From an uncultured Eubacteriales bacterium (GTDB taxonomy: Bacteria > Bacillota > Clostridia > Oscillospirales > Oscillospiraceae): a DNA stretch of 16,641 nt. The stretch is from the NCBI GenBank assembly GCA_900546295.1, contig URCK01000032.1, forward strand, positions 1 through 16,641. The letters are read 5' to 3'. The translations under genes and the position numbers were made by a program. Under the pieces are notes generated by a model. The model was not told the DNA's origin and made no database searches. It saw only the letters and a list, made by a program, of their open reading frames with translations. Positions 4,991 through 12,128 of the stretch are shown in pieces; positions within the stretch are counted from its first letter, which is position 1; each line of letters begins with the position of its first letter.

Positions 4991-6862
4991 AGTGCTCAGC
5001 GCGCGGATCGCGTTGAGCACGGCGAGCACCATCACGCCGACGTCGGCGAAGATGGCCGCCCACATGTTGGCAAGACCCAGCGCGCCGAGGACGAGGCACA
5101 GCGCCTTGACGCCGAGGGCAAAGACGATGTTTTCGTACACGATGCGCAGGCACTTGCGCGAGATCCGGATGCCCTTGGCGATCTTCATCGGGTCGTCGTC
5201 CATGAGCACCACATCGGCGGCTTCGATGGCGGCGTCGGAGCCCATCGCGCCCATGGCGATGCCGATGTCCGCGCGGGAGAGCACGGGCGCGTCGTTGATG
5301 CCGTCGCCGACAAAGGCGAGGCACTCGCCGCTTCCCTTTTCGCCGAGCAGACGCTCGACCTCGCTGACCTTATCGCCCGGCAGCAGCTCTGCGCGGAAAT
5401 CGTCCACGCCGAGTTCCTCCGCGACCTTGGCGGCGACCTTCTGAATGTCGCCCGTGAGCATGACGGTCTTGCGCACGCCCGCGCGCCTCAGCGCGGCGAT
5501 GGCCTCGCGCGCGCCGGGCTTTACCACGTCGGAGATGACGATGTGGCCGGCGTATGCGCCGTCGACCGCCATGTGGACGATCGTGCCGACGCTGCGGCAC
5601 TCCTGCCACTTGACGCCAAGCTCATCCATGAGCCGGCCGTTGCCGGCGGCGACAGTGTGTCCGTCGACCGTCGCGACCACGCCGCGGCCGCTGCGCTCTT
5701 CAATGTCCGTCACGCGCGAGCGGTCAAGCTCGCCGCCGCAGGCCTTTTGCAGGCTCTTGCTGATCGGATGCGAGGACGCGCACTCGGCAAGCGCCGCGTA
5801 CGTAAGGAGCTTGCGCTCCTCCATGGGGCTGTGGTGCACGGCCGTGACCTCGAACACGCCCTGCGTGAGCGTGCCGGTCTTGTCAAAGACGACGGTCTTC
5901 GTCTTCGACAGGGTCTCAAGATAGTTGGAGCCCTTGATGAGGATGCCCTCGCGGCTCGCGCCGCCAAGGCCCGCGAAAAAGCTCAGGGGAATGCTGATGA
6001 CAAGCGCGCAGGGACACGAGATGACGAGGAACGTGAGCGCGCGGTAGACCCACACGCCCCACGCGGCGGCATTGCCGCTGATGAGATTAAAAAGCGGCGG
6101 CAGCAGGGCGAGCGCCAGCGCGCCATAGCACACGGCGGGCGTGTAGACGCGGGCAAAGCGGGAGATGAAGTTTTCCGAGCGGGACTTGTGGCTGCTGGAG
6201 TTTTCCACCAGCTCGAGGATCTTCGACACCGTGGATTCGCCGAAGGCCTTCGTCGTTCTGACCTTGAGCACGCCTGTCATGTTGATGCAGCCGCTGACGA
6301 TCTCATCGCCTGCTTTCACGTCACGCGGCAGGCTCTCGCCCGTGAGCGCCGCGGTGTTGAGCGTGGACGCACCCTCTGTGATAACGCCGTCGAGCGGGAC
6401 CTTTTCGCCCGGCTGCACGGTGATGACCGTGCCGACGGCGACCTCGTCGGGGTCGACCTGCTCGAGCTTGCCGTCGCGCTCGATGTTGGCATAGTCGGGG
6501 CGAATGTCCATCAGAGAAGCGATGCTGCGGCGGGACTTGCCCACCGCGCAGCTCTGGAAGAGCTCGCCGATCTGGTAGAAGAGCATGACCGCGACGGCCT
6601 CGGCATAGTCGCCGCTTCTTTCATAGACGGCGAGCGCGATGGCACCGATCGTGGCAACCGCCATCAGGAAGTTTTCGTCGAACACCTGATGGTTGCAGAT
6701 GCCCTTCCATGCTTTGCGCAGAATGTCGCAGCCGATGGTGACATAGGCGGCGAAGTAGAGCACGGTGGAGACGAGCATCGGCATGGGAATGAATTTCGCG
6801 GCGAGGAACAGCATCGCCGCGATCAGGATGCGGTAAAGCATCTTTTTTTGCTTTTTCGTCAT
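4979..6862 (-). CDS. P1B-type heavy-metal ATPase, Zn/Cd/Pb type, without N-terminal HMA domain
   Basis: This 627-residue inner-membrane pump should export divalent soft metals using ATP. Visible motifs are TGES (174-177, actuator), CPC (283-285, transmembrane metal site), DKTGT (327-331, phosphorylated D327), SSHP (363-366) and GDGIND (519-524). C-terminal residues K586 (ALGVKAL) and D607 (FADVGVM), with the NAIR after them, match the Zn/Cd subgroup (ZntA/CadA) rather than copper pumps, which have Tyr/Asn/Ser motifs there. The protein is about 100 residues shorter than ZntA because it begins directly at the first membrane segment; the metal-binding domain is the separate upstream peptide. AAGGAGG precedes the ATG at 6862. 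It is the second gene of an operon with that peptide. Which metal it moves is inferred from motifs only. Confidence 0.92.
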   Translation of the reverse strand: MTKKQKKMLYRILIAAMLFLAAKFIPMPMLVSTVLYFAAYVTIGCDILRKAWKGICNHQVFDENFLMAVATIGAIALAVYERSGDYAEAVAVMLFYQIGELFQSCAVGKSRRSIASLMDIRPDYANIERDGKLEQVDPDEVAVGTVITVQPGEKVPLDGVITEGASTLNTAALTGESLPRDVKAGDEIVSGCINMTGVLKVRTTKAFGESTVSKILELVENSSSHKSRSENFISRFARVYTPAVCYGALALALLPPLFNLISGNAAAWGVWVYRALTFLVISCPCALVISIPLSFFAGLGGASREGILIKGSNYLETLSKTKTVVFDKTGTLTQGVFEVTAVHHSPMEERKLLTYAALAECASSHPISKSLQKACGGELDRSRVTDIEERSGRGVVATVDGHTVAAGNGRLMDELGVKWQECRSVGTIVHMAVDGAYAGHIVISDVVKPGAREAIAALRRAGVRKTVMLTGDIQKVAAKVAEELGVDDFRAELLPGDKVSEVERLLGEKGSGECLAFVGDGINDAPVLSRADIGIAMGAMGSDAAIEAADVVLMDDDPMKIAKGIRISRKCLRIVYENIVFALGVKALCLVLGALGLANMWAAIFADVGVMVLAVLNAIRALSTSKN

Positions 6863-6910
6863 AAAGATGACCTCCTTGAAGGGGGAGAATTTGAATTTTG
6901 CCTAAGAAAG

Positions 6911-6935
6911 CGCCCCGGTGCGTTCGTCCGGGGCG
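6911..6935. other. Intercistronic hairpin in efflux operon
   Basis: CGCCCCGG (6911-6918) and CCGGGGCG (6928-6935) pair perfectly with a nine-base loop, between the HMA gene stop and the ATPase start. On the minus strand it is followed by CTTTCTTAGG, not a solid T-tract. It may act as a partial attenuator or an mRNA stabiliser that lets the small protein be made in excess over the pump; this is inference. Confidence 0.6.
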
Positions 6936-6953
6936 TGAGAGGGAGAAGCTCTC

Positions 6954-7172
6954 TTACAGATAGATCTCGCAGTCGTCCTCGACCTTCTTGCAATTCTTGA
7001 GGACGGCCTTCATCACGGCCTTGGGGTCCTGACCCTCGGCGAACTCGACGGTCATCTTCTGGGTCATGAAGTTCACGACGGCGTCGGCAACGCCCTCGGT
7101 CTTCTTGGTGGCTTCTTCCATGAGGTTGGCGCAGTTGGCGCAGTCGACTTCGATCTGATAGGTCTTTTTCAT
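6954..7172 (-). CDS. Stand-alone HMA metal-binding protein
   Basis: This 72-residue protein is a single heavy-metal-associated ferredoxin-like domain. The metal-binding CxxC is CANC (residues 11-14) in VDCANCANLMEE, close to the DCANCA site at the N-terminus of CadA/ZntA pumps. MTQKMTVEF (36-44) is the usual second strand, and two more Cys occur near the C-terminus (C61, C68). It ends where a fused CadA would continue into its first membrane helix. The ATG at 7172 follows AAAGGAG. As first gene of the operon and partner of a pump lacking this domain, it probably binds metal and hands it to the pump, or serves as a detached regulatory domain. Confidence 0.9.
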   Translation of the reverse strand: MKKTYQIEVDCANCANLMEEATKKTEGVADAVVNFMTQKMTVEFAEGQDPKAVMKAVLKNCKKVEDDCEIYL

Positions 7173-7208
7173 GGTATGTTGCTCCTTTTCGGCACAAAAT
7201 ATTTAACG

Positions 7209-7226
7209 ATTAAGTGCTTGTTTAAT
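7209..7226. promoter_or_regulatory. Candidate operator of the efflux regulator
   Basis: ATTAA (7209-7213) and TTAAT (7222-7226) form an inverted repeat with an eight-base spacer, and a further TTAA lies at 7203-7206. AT-rich inverted repeats like this are typical of ArsR/SmtB-family operators. It overlaps the -35 box of the rightward promoter and lies just downstream of the leftward start, so one bound protein could block both promoters. Confidence 0.55.
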
Positions 7227-7246
7227 CCTGATAGCCGTACTATACT
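7218..7246 (+). promoter_or_regulatory. Rightward promoter of the regulator gene
   Basis: TTGTTT (7218-7223), a 17-base spacer and TATACT (7241-7246). The -10 overlaps the -10 of the leftward promoter on the other strand. The leader would be about 110 bases. Confidence 0.6.
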
Positions 7247-7267
7247 GTGGGCAAAGGAAAAAGTCAA
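7239..7267 (-). promoter_or_regulatory. Leftward promoter of the efflux operon
   Basis: On the minus strand TTGACT (7262-7267), a 17-base spacer and TATAGT (7239-7244) make a near-consensus promoter. The start near 7232 lies just before the AT-rich inverted repeat at 7209-7226, and the leader is about 60 bases. Confidence 0.8.
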
Positions 7268-7362
7268 GGCGCGAGCGCGCGTCTCTTCCGTTCGGGCGAA
7301 ACAAACTTCCAAACGGGATAGGAGATACGCGCCGCGCGCGAAAAGGAAAGGCGGAAAACGCG

Positions 7363-8127
7363 ATGAGCGAGAATCATTTGCCCCACGACCACAGCGGCGG
7401 CGCGATGCTCCGGCTGCAGGAATCGGTGGAGACGATCGGCGGCTTTCAGACTGTGGCCGATATCTTCAAGCTCCTCTCCGACAGCAGCCGTGTGCGTATC
7501 TTCTGGCTGCTGTGCCACTGCGAGGAGTGCGTCGTCGACCTCTCGGCAACGGTGGGCATGAGCCCGCCCGCCGTGTCGCACCACCTGCGCCAGCTGCGCG
7601 AGAGCGGGCTTGTCGTTTCGCGCCGCGTGGGGAAAGAGGTCTGCTACCGTGCCGCGGAGAGCGAGCAGGCGCAGCTGCTGCACCGCATGATCGAGCGCAC
7701 GATGGAAATTTCCTGTCCCGAGGCGGAGAGCCGCGCCGCCACCGGCGCGCCGCACCTTCCCCCGCTCGACGCGGAGGTGCACGAGGGCGGCGGCACGAGC
7801 GAGCAGATCGCGACTATCCGCGCCGTGCATGACTATCTCACGCAGGACCTTGCAAGCCGCACCACGATCGACGAGCTCTCGCGCCGCTTTCTCATGAACC
7901 CATCGACGATGAAGGTGCTCTTCAAGTCCGTCTATGGCAGCTCGCTCGCCTCGCACATCCGCGAGCACCGCATGGCGCAGGCGGCAAAGCTCCTCGCAGA
8001 GGGCGACGAGAGCATCGCGCAGATCGCGCGCGCCGTGGGCTACGAGAGCCAGAGCAAGTTTTCCACCGAATTCCAGAAGGCCTTCGGCGTCCTGCCGACG
8101 GAGTACCGGAAATCACAGAAAAAGTGA
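7363..8127 (+). CDS. ArsR-AraC fusion regulator, probable metal sensor
   Basis: This 254-residue protein carries two DNA-binding domains. Residues about 29-115 are an ArsR/SmtB winged helix: FKLLSDSSRVRIFWLL, then VVDLSATVGMSPPAVSHHLRQLRESGLV as the HTH and RRVGKEVCYRAA as the wing. Residues about 148-250 are an AraC-type double HTH: TTIDELSRRFLMNPSTMKVLFKSVYG and ESIAQIARAVGYESQSKFSTEFQKAFGVLPTEYR. Possible metal ligands are His5, His8 and His10 near the N-terminus, Cys51, Cys53 and Cys56 (CHCEEC, where ArsR/CadC have their alpha-3 Cys site), Cys94 and Cys118. The linker at 118-147 is rich in Ala, Pro and Glu. Divergent promoters and an operator-like repeat tie it to the efflux operon. Both halves are clear; the ligand and the role of the AraC part are unknown. 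Confidence 0.9.
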   Translation: MSENHLPHDHSGGAMLRLQESVETIGGFQTVADIFKLLSDSSRVRIFWLLCHCEECVVDLSATVGMSPPAVSHHLRQLRESGLVVSRRVGKEVCYRAAESEQAQLLHRMIERTMEISCPEAESRAATGAPHLPPLDAEVHEGGGTSEQIATIRAVHDYLTQDLASRTTIDELSRRFLMNPSTMKVLFKSVYGSSLASHIREHRMAQAAKLLAEGDESIAQIARAVGYESQSKFSTEFQKAFGVLPTEYRKSQKK

Positions 8128-8128
8128 G

Positions 8129-9646
8129 TTAGAGGAGGTCGAATGTCCCTGCTTCCCACGGTGTTTCGCGGAAGCCGACGCGCCAGTCGACGTGGTCGAC
8201 CGCCGCAAAGTGCAGCGACGAGCACGCGGTGTGAAGCTTCCCCTGCGCCGCTTCGCCCACGACGATGGCGACCGGCCCGTCCGCGCCGCCGATGATGCCG
8301 AAGCAGAAGTCGTTCTGCGCCTCGGGCGCAAAGGCGGCGGTCTCGCGTTTTTTCTCGCGCGGGCGGTCGCTCTCGGCGCAGTCCTCGACGAAGATCGAGT
8401 TTTCCGGCGGCTCGGGCGTAAGCGTAAAGCTGATGGCTGTGAAATGCGTCGGATAGTCGAACCGCGGGTCGAGATTCATCCGCTCGCGCGGCAGTTCCTG
8501 CGGCTCGACCTCCTGTACGGCGAGCGTATACTCTGTGCCGCGGTAGGAGAAGGCAAACGTATCGCCCGCCTTGTCCGCGCGGAAGCGCGCCCCGGGGACG
8601 CGCACCTCGTCCGCCGTCATCGTGACGGCGAGTGATTTGAGCTTCGGCGCGCGCTTCGTGACGAACGGGAACGCCGCGCGACGGATGCTCCAGCCATACG
8701 CGCGGTCAAGGCCGTAGTGCGCCATGGCGGGCTCTGCGTCGGCGCAGAAGCCGGGCTGCTCCGGCAGGAAAATGACGCCGCAGCCGTGACTCGTGCGAAG
8801 CGTCGTGCCGTTCAGGATGAGGCTTGGGGAAAAGTCAAGGCTGAGCGGATGCTCGCGCTCCATCTGCTCGCGCTCGTCGCGCGTAAATTGGGCAGACTCG
8901 TCGCTTTCGGGATCGATCCCCCACTTTTCCACGAAGCCGCGCAGCGCGGAGGCCTCCGCGCGCATACAAAAATCGACGACAATGCCCTTGGCGCAGACGT
9001 AAACGGACGGCACGAACCAGTCGCGCCCCGCCCACGAAAACCACTTTTGTACGCTCATCTCCCTGCCCGTGCGCTCGCGGCCGTGATGGCCCCAAAAGCT
9101 GCCGCCAAAGTAGACCTTCCATTCCTCGACTCTTTCGGACGCGTCGCCGTTCATCTCGGGGTCATAAAAGTCCTCGGTGAATTTGAGCTTGCTGAGATCA
9201 AAGGACGCTTGCAGCTCGCGCAGGTATTGCCACGGACGCTCCATCGGCGCGAGGGAAAAGACTGTGGAAATCTGCGAGAGCACCGCCTTCTGCTCGTCCG
9301 TCGGCGGATTCTCGGCAAGGAAGGCGTCGAATTGCACCTCGTCCCACTGCCACGCCTGCTCGAGCGCCGCACTGTCGCCGGTCGCGAGCAGCAGGCGCAG
9401 AAAATCGCTGAAATCGCGCGCGATGACGTGCACGCAGTCCTTGCCACCGTTCATCGGGCTCACGGCGAAGACCGTTTCGCCAAAACCGCAGACAAAGCAG
9501 AAGTGGATGCCGTCCACGCCCGCCCAGCCGAAGATAGAAGCGCCCTTGGGCGTGCAGAAATAGGGATCGTTGTCCTCCCGCCGCATCACGCTGAGAGACG
9601 ATAAGTCAAGATGCTTGCGCAGAAATTTTTGATAAAACGCCGCCAT
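8129..9646 (-). CDS. Unassigned 505-residue protein with IGGADGP motif
   Basis: I do not recognise a characterised family. The N-terminal third (about 25-105) reads GASIFGWAGVDGIHFCFVCGFGETVFAVSP, then an aromatic-rich FSDFLRLLL segment. That pattern loosely recalls SMI1/KNR4 (SUKH) domains, but this is weak. The middle is soluble, rich in Trp, Phe and charged residues, with no signal peptide or membrane segments. Residues 449-464 read FGIIGGADGPVAIVVG, a motif also found in sodium-pumping decarboxylase beta subunits and often the cause of false naming; the rest of that membrane protein is absent here. I chose the ATG at 9646, which follows AAAGGAGGG. The stop lies one base from the convergent regulator gene. 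Likely cytosolic; function unknown. Confidence 0.8.
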   Translation of the reverse strand: MAAFYQKFLRKHLDLSSLSVMRREDNDPYFCTPKGASIFGWAGVDGIHFCFVCGFGETVFAVSPMNGGKDCVHVIARDFSDFLRLLLATGDSAALEQAWQWDEVQFDAFLAENPPTDEQKAVLSQISTVFSLAPMERPWQYLRELQASFDLSKLKFTEDFYDPEMNGDASERVEEWKVYFGGSFWGHHGRERTGREMSVQKWFSWAGRDWFVPSVYVCAKGIVVDFCMRAEASALRGFVEKWGIDPESDESAQFTRDEREQMEREHPLSLDFSPSLILNGTTLRTSHGCGVIFLPEQPGFCADAEPAMAHYGLDRAYGWSIRRAAFPFVTKRAPKLKSLAVTMTADEVRVPGARFRADKAGDTFAFSYRGTEYTLAVQEVEPQELPRERMNLDPRFDYPTHFTAISFTLTPEPPENSIFVEDCAESDRPREKKRETAAFAPEAQNDFCFGIIGGADGPVAIVVGEAAQGKLHTACSSLHFAAVDHVDWRVGFRETPWEAGTFDLL

Positions 9647-9679
9647 GGAAAGCCCTCCTTTGGAGTTCAGGTTTTCCAT

Positions 9680-9708
9680 AGCATACCATATGGGTGCGGA
9701 AAAGTCAC
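9680..9708 (-). promoter_or_regulatory. Candidate promoter of the unassigned gene
   Basis: The minus strand has GTGACT (9703-9708), a 17-base spacer and TATGCT (9680-9685), with a TG before the -10. The start near 9673 leaves about 27 bases before the ATG at 9646. Its use of the ATG at 9646, rather than an in-frame ATG at 9679, agrees with this promoter. Confidence 0.5.
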
Positions 9709-9758
9709 CGGAATTGCGAAAGCTGTGGATTTTTCGCGCCGGAAAGCCGCGCGCGGCC

Positions 9759-9787
9759 TTGCCACGCTTGCGCGAACATGATATACT
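9759..9787 (+). promoter_or_regulatory. Promoter of the miaB-mutL operon
   Basis: TTGCCA (9759-9764), a 17-base spacer and TATACT (9782-9787). The start near 9794 gives a leader of about 32 bases before the TTG start of miaB. No other good promoter is apparent before mutL, so the five rightward genes probably share it. Confidence 0.75.
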
Positions 9788-9825
9788 ATATTGCTAAACT
9801 ATCGAGATTTGGGAGGAATTTTCCC

Positions 9826-11244
9826 TTGGAACGGAATGAAGTCATCGTCAGCGAGCAGGAGCTCGCGCGTCAGAAGGAATTTACGCGCAAGATGCGCGAG
9901 ATGAACGACCGCCGCACCCGCACGCCGCTCGCGCTGGTCGACACCTTCGGCTGCCAGCAGAACGTGGCCGACGGCGAGGTGCTCATGGGCATGCTGCGCG
10001 AGATGGGCTACGAGCTCACGCGCGACGAGCAGCAGGCAGACGTCATCCTGCTCAACACCTGCGCCATCCGCGAGCACGCGGAAAAGCGCGTTTACGGCCA
10101 CTTGGGCCGCCTCAGCCACACAAAGGCCGCAAAGCCGGACCAGATCATCTGCCTCTGCGGCTGCATGGCGCAGCAGAAGGTCGTGGCCGACAAGGTAAAA
10201 AATTCCTACCACCACGTTGACCTGGTGCTCGGCCCGCAGGCGGAGTGGCGGCTCCCCGAGCTGCTGCACGAGGTGTATACGAAGAATAAGCGCGTCTTCT
10301 CCATCGAGAACGAGCACGGCCGCATCGCCGAGGACCTGCCCATCGTGCGCGAGGGCGGCGTGCGCGCGTGGGTGAGCATCATGTACGGCTGCAACAACTT
10401 CTGCTCGTACTGCATCGTGCCCTATGTGCGCGGCCGCGAGCGCAGCCGCGAGCCGGAGAAGATCATCGAGGAATGCCGCGGCCTCATCGCCGAGGGCTAC
10501 AAGGAGATCACCCTCCTCGGCCAGAACGTGAACAGCTACGGCAAAGACCTCGATACCGAGTACGACTTTGCAGACCTTCTTTCCGCCATCAACGCCATCC
10601 CGGGCGACTACTGGCTCCGCTTTATGTCGAGCCAGCCGAAGGACGCGACCAACAAGCTCTTCGACACGATGGCGCGCTGCGAGCACGTTGCAAAGCAGCT
10701 CCACCTCCCCGTCCAGTCCGGGTGCGACCGCGTTCTGAAAGCGATGAACCGCCCCTATACGCGCGCAAAGTACGAGGAAATGATCGCCTACGCGCGGAGC
10801 GTCATGCCAAGTATGGTGCTCACGAGCGACGTCATCATCGGCTTCCCGGGAGAGACCGAGGACGAAGCGATGCAGACGGTCGATCTTGTAGAAAAGACGC
10901 AGTTCGATGCGCTTTTCACCTTCATCTTCTCCCCGCGTCCCGGCACGCCGGCGGCAAAGATGGACGACCCCGTCTCGCGCGAGGAAAAGCAGGTCTGGTT
11001 TGAAAAGCTCGTCGACGCGCAGAACGACATCAGCGCGAAAAAGCACGCGTCCTACATCGGCAAGACCGTCAAGGTGCTCGTCGACGGCGAGAGCGACGAT
11101 GCTGAATTTCCCCTCGCCGCGCGCACGGAGGGTAACCGCCTTGTGCGCATGAAGGGCGACAAGGCCCTCATCGGCACCTTTGCCAAAGCGAAGATCACCG
11201 ACAGCAACACCTGGGCGCTCTACGGCGAAGCGGTAGAGGAATAA
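9826..11244 (+). CDS. miaB: tRNA-2-methylthio-N6-dimethylallyladenosine synthase (MiaB)
   Basis: MiaB is a radical SAM methylthiotransferase that converts i6A37 to ms2i6A37 in tRNAs reading UNN codons. The product is 472 residues. The N-terminal 4Fe-4S cluster ligands are C43 (DTFGCQQN), C79 (LNTCAIRE) and C113 (LCGCMAQ). The radical SAM triad CNNFCSYC has cysteines at 189, 193 and 196. MSSQPKDATNKLF and LHLPVQSGCDRVLKAMNR follow, and a TRAM domain closes the protein (about 405-470). I chose the TTG at 9826 because GGGAGG (9811-9816) precedes it by nine bases. An in-frame ATG at 9778 overlaps the promoter, and one at 9694 lies upstream of it. The gene heads an operon with mismatch-repair genes, as in many Firmicutes. 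Confidence 0.95.
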   Translation: MERNEVIVSEQELARQKEFTRKMREMNDRRTRTPLALVDTFGCQQNVADGEVLMGMLREMGYELTRDEQQADVILLNTCAIREHAEKRVYGHLGRLSHTKAAKPDQIICLCGCMAQQKVVADKVKNSYHHVDLVLGPQAEWRLPELLHEVYTKNKRVFSIENEHGRIAEDLPIVREGGVRAWVSIMYGCNNFCSYCIVPYVRGRERSREPEKIIEECRGLIAEGYKEITLLGQNVNSYGKDLDTEYDFADLLSAINAIPGDYWLRFMSSQPKDATNKLFDTMARCEHVAKQLHLPVQSGCDRVLKAMNRPYTRAKYEEMIAYARSVMPSMVLTSDVIIGFPGETEDEAMQTVDLVEKTQFDALFTFIFSPRPGTPAAKMDDPVSREEKQVWFEKLVDAQNDISAKKHASYIGKTVKVLVDGESDDAEFPLAARTEGNRLVRMKGDKALIGTFAKAKITDSNTWALYGEAVEE

Positions 11245-11262
11245 AGAAAAGGGGGCTTTTTG

Positions 11263-12090
11263 ATGAAAGTCGTCATTTTGATGGAAAACAGCACGTGCAG
11301 AGACACCGTCGCCTGCGCGCACGGCCTGTCGATGTATATTGAGACCGACAAGCACAAAATTCTTTTCGACATGGGCCCCGACGCGCAGTTCATCGACAAC
11401 GCCAAGGCGCTCGGCGTCGATTTGACGCAGGTCGACATCGCCTTTTTGTCCCACGCGCACAACGACCACTGCGGCGGCCTCGAAGCGTTCTTGAAGCTGA
11501 ACGACCGCGCCAAGGTCTATATGCAGAAGGCCGTCTGGGGCCAGTACTACGTCGTCACGCCCAGCAAGTGCGCCTACATCGGCATGGACGCGGTGCTCAA
11601 GAATTACGAGGACCGCTTCGTTCTCTGCGATGGCGTGCAGAAGCTTGACGAAGAACTGACGGTTTTCTCCGCCGTTCCGGGCCGCGAGCTCTGGAGCGGC
11701 GCGAACGACACGCTGCGCGAGAAGATCGGTGAGGACTATCCGCGCGACACGTTCCGCCACGAGCAGGATCTATTGGTCACGGAAAACGGCAGGACCGCGC
11801 TTTTCGCGGGCTGCGCGCACTGCGGCATCGTGAATATCCTGAAAAGCGCCGAGGACGTGCTCGGCAGAGCGCCCGACGCGGTGTTCGCGGGCTTCCACCT
11901 CTATAACCCCTCGCTCGGCAAGAGCGAGCCGGACGCGCTTGTGGACGCTGTGGGCGAAAAGCTGCGCGGCGACAAGGTCGCGCACTACTTCACGGGCCAC
12001 TGCACGGGCAAGGAAGCCTATGAAAGATTGAAACGTAAGCTCGGCGACCGCCTCGGCGAAATGCCCGCGGGCTCCGACTTTACCGTGTAA
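11263..12090 (+). CDS. Metallo-beta-lactamase-fold hydrolase (MJ0301/DHPS-like group)
   Basis: This 275-residue protein has the MBL-fold metal motif HAHNDH at residues 64-69 in FLSHAHNDHCGGLE. Further likely ligands are H186 in LFAGCAHCGIVN, and histidines in GFHLYNP (212) and TGHCTGKEA (246). This pattern is that of the MBL group named after 7,8-dihydropterin-6-methyl-4-(beta-D-ribofuranosyl)aminobenzene-5'-phosphate synthase; the real substrate in bacteria is unknown and the name should not be taken literally. The ATG at 11263 follows AAAGGGGGC; a TTG directly before it is in frame but less likely. It starts 18 bases after the miaB stop and 38 bases before mutS, so it is co-transcribed. No signal peptide; cytosolic. 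Confidence 0.88.
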   Translation: MKVVILMENSTCRDTVACAHGLSMYIETDKHKILFDMGPDAQFIDNAKALGVDLTQVDIAFLSHAHNDHCGGLEAFLKLNDRAKVYMQKAVWGQYYVVTPSKCAYIGMDAVLKNYEDRFVLCDGVQKLDEELTVFSAVPGRELWSGANDTLREKIGEDYPRDTFRHEQDLLVTENGRTALFAGCAHCGIVNILKSAEDVLGRAPDAVFAGFHLYNPSLGKSEPDALVDAVGEKLRGDKVAHYFTGHCTGKEAYERLKRKLGDRLGEMPAGSDFTV

Positions 12091-12128
12091 ATTTTAGATT
12101 TTAGAGAGAAAGAAAGCGAGGACGGATC

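Noticed and set aside
5543..7000. Long open frame on the plus strand opposite the metal ATPase
   Set aside because: Antisense to a complete P1B ATPase; composition is typical of a GC-rich reverse frame and no motif is seen.
8255..8302. Naming the 505-residue protein as a sodium-pumping decarboxylase beta subunit from its IGGADGP motif
   Set aside because: The protein has no membrane helices and none of the rest of that subunit; the short motif alone is not enough.
9694..9825. ATG starts for miaB at 9694 or 9778
   Set aside because: 9694 is upstream of the promoter and 9778 overlaps the -10. The TTG at 9826 has a well-placed GGGAGG.
9799..11760. Long open frame (about 650 codons) on the minus strand opposite miaB and the MBL-fold gene
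   Set aside because: It is antisense to two clear genes with family motifs, its translation is Arg/Val/Asp/His-rich with no recognisable domain, and such frames are expected in GC-rich DNA.
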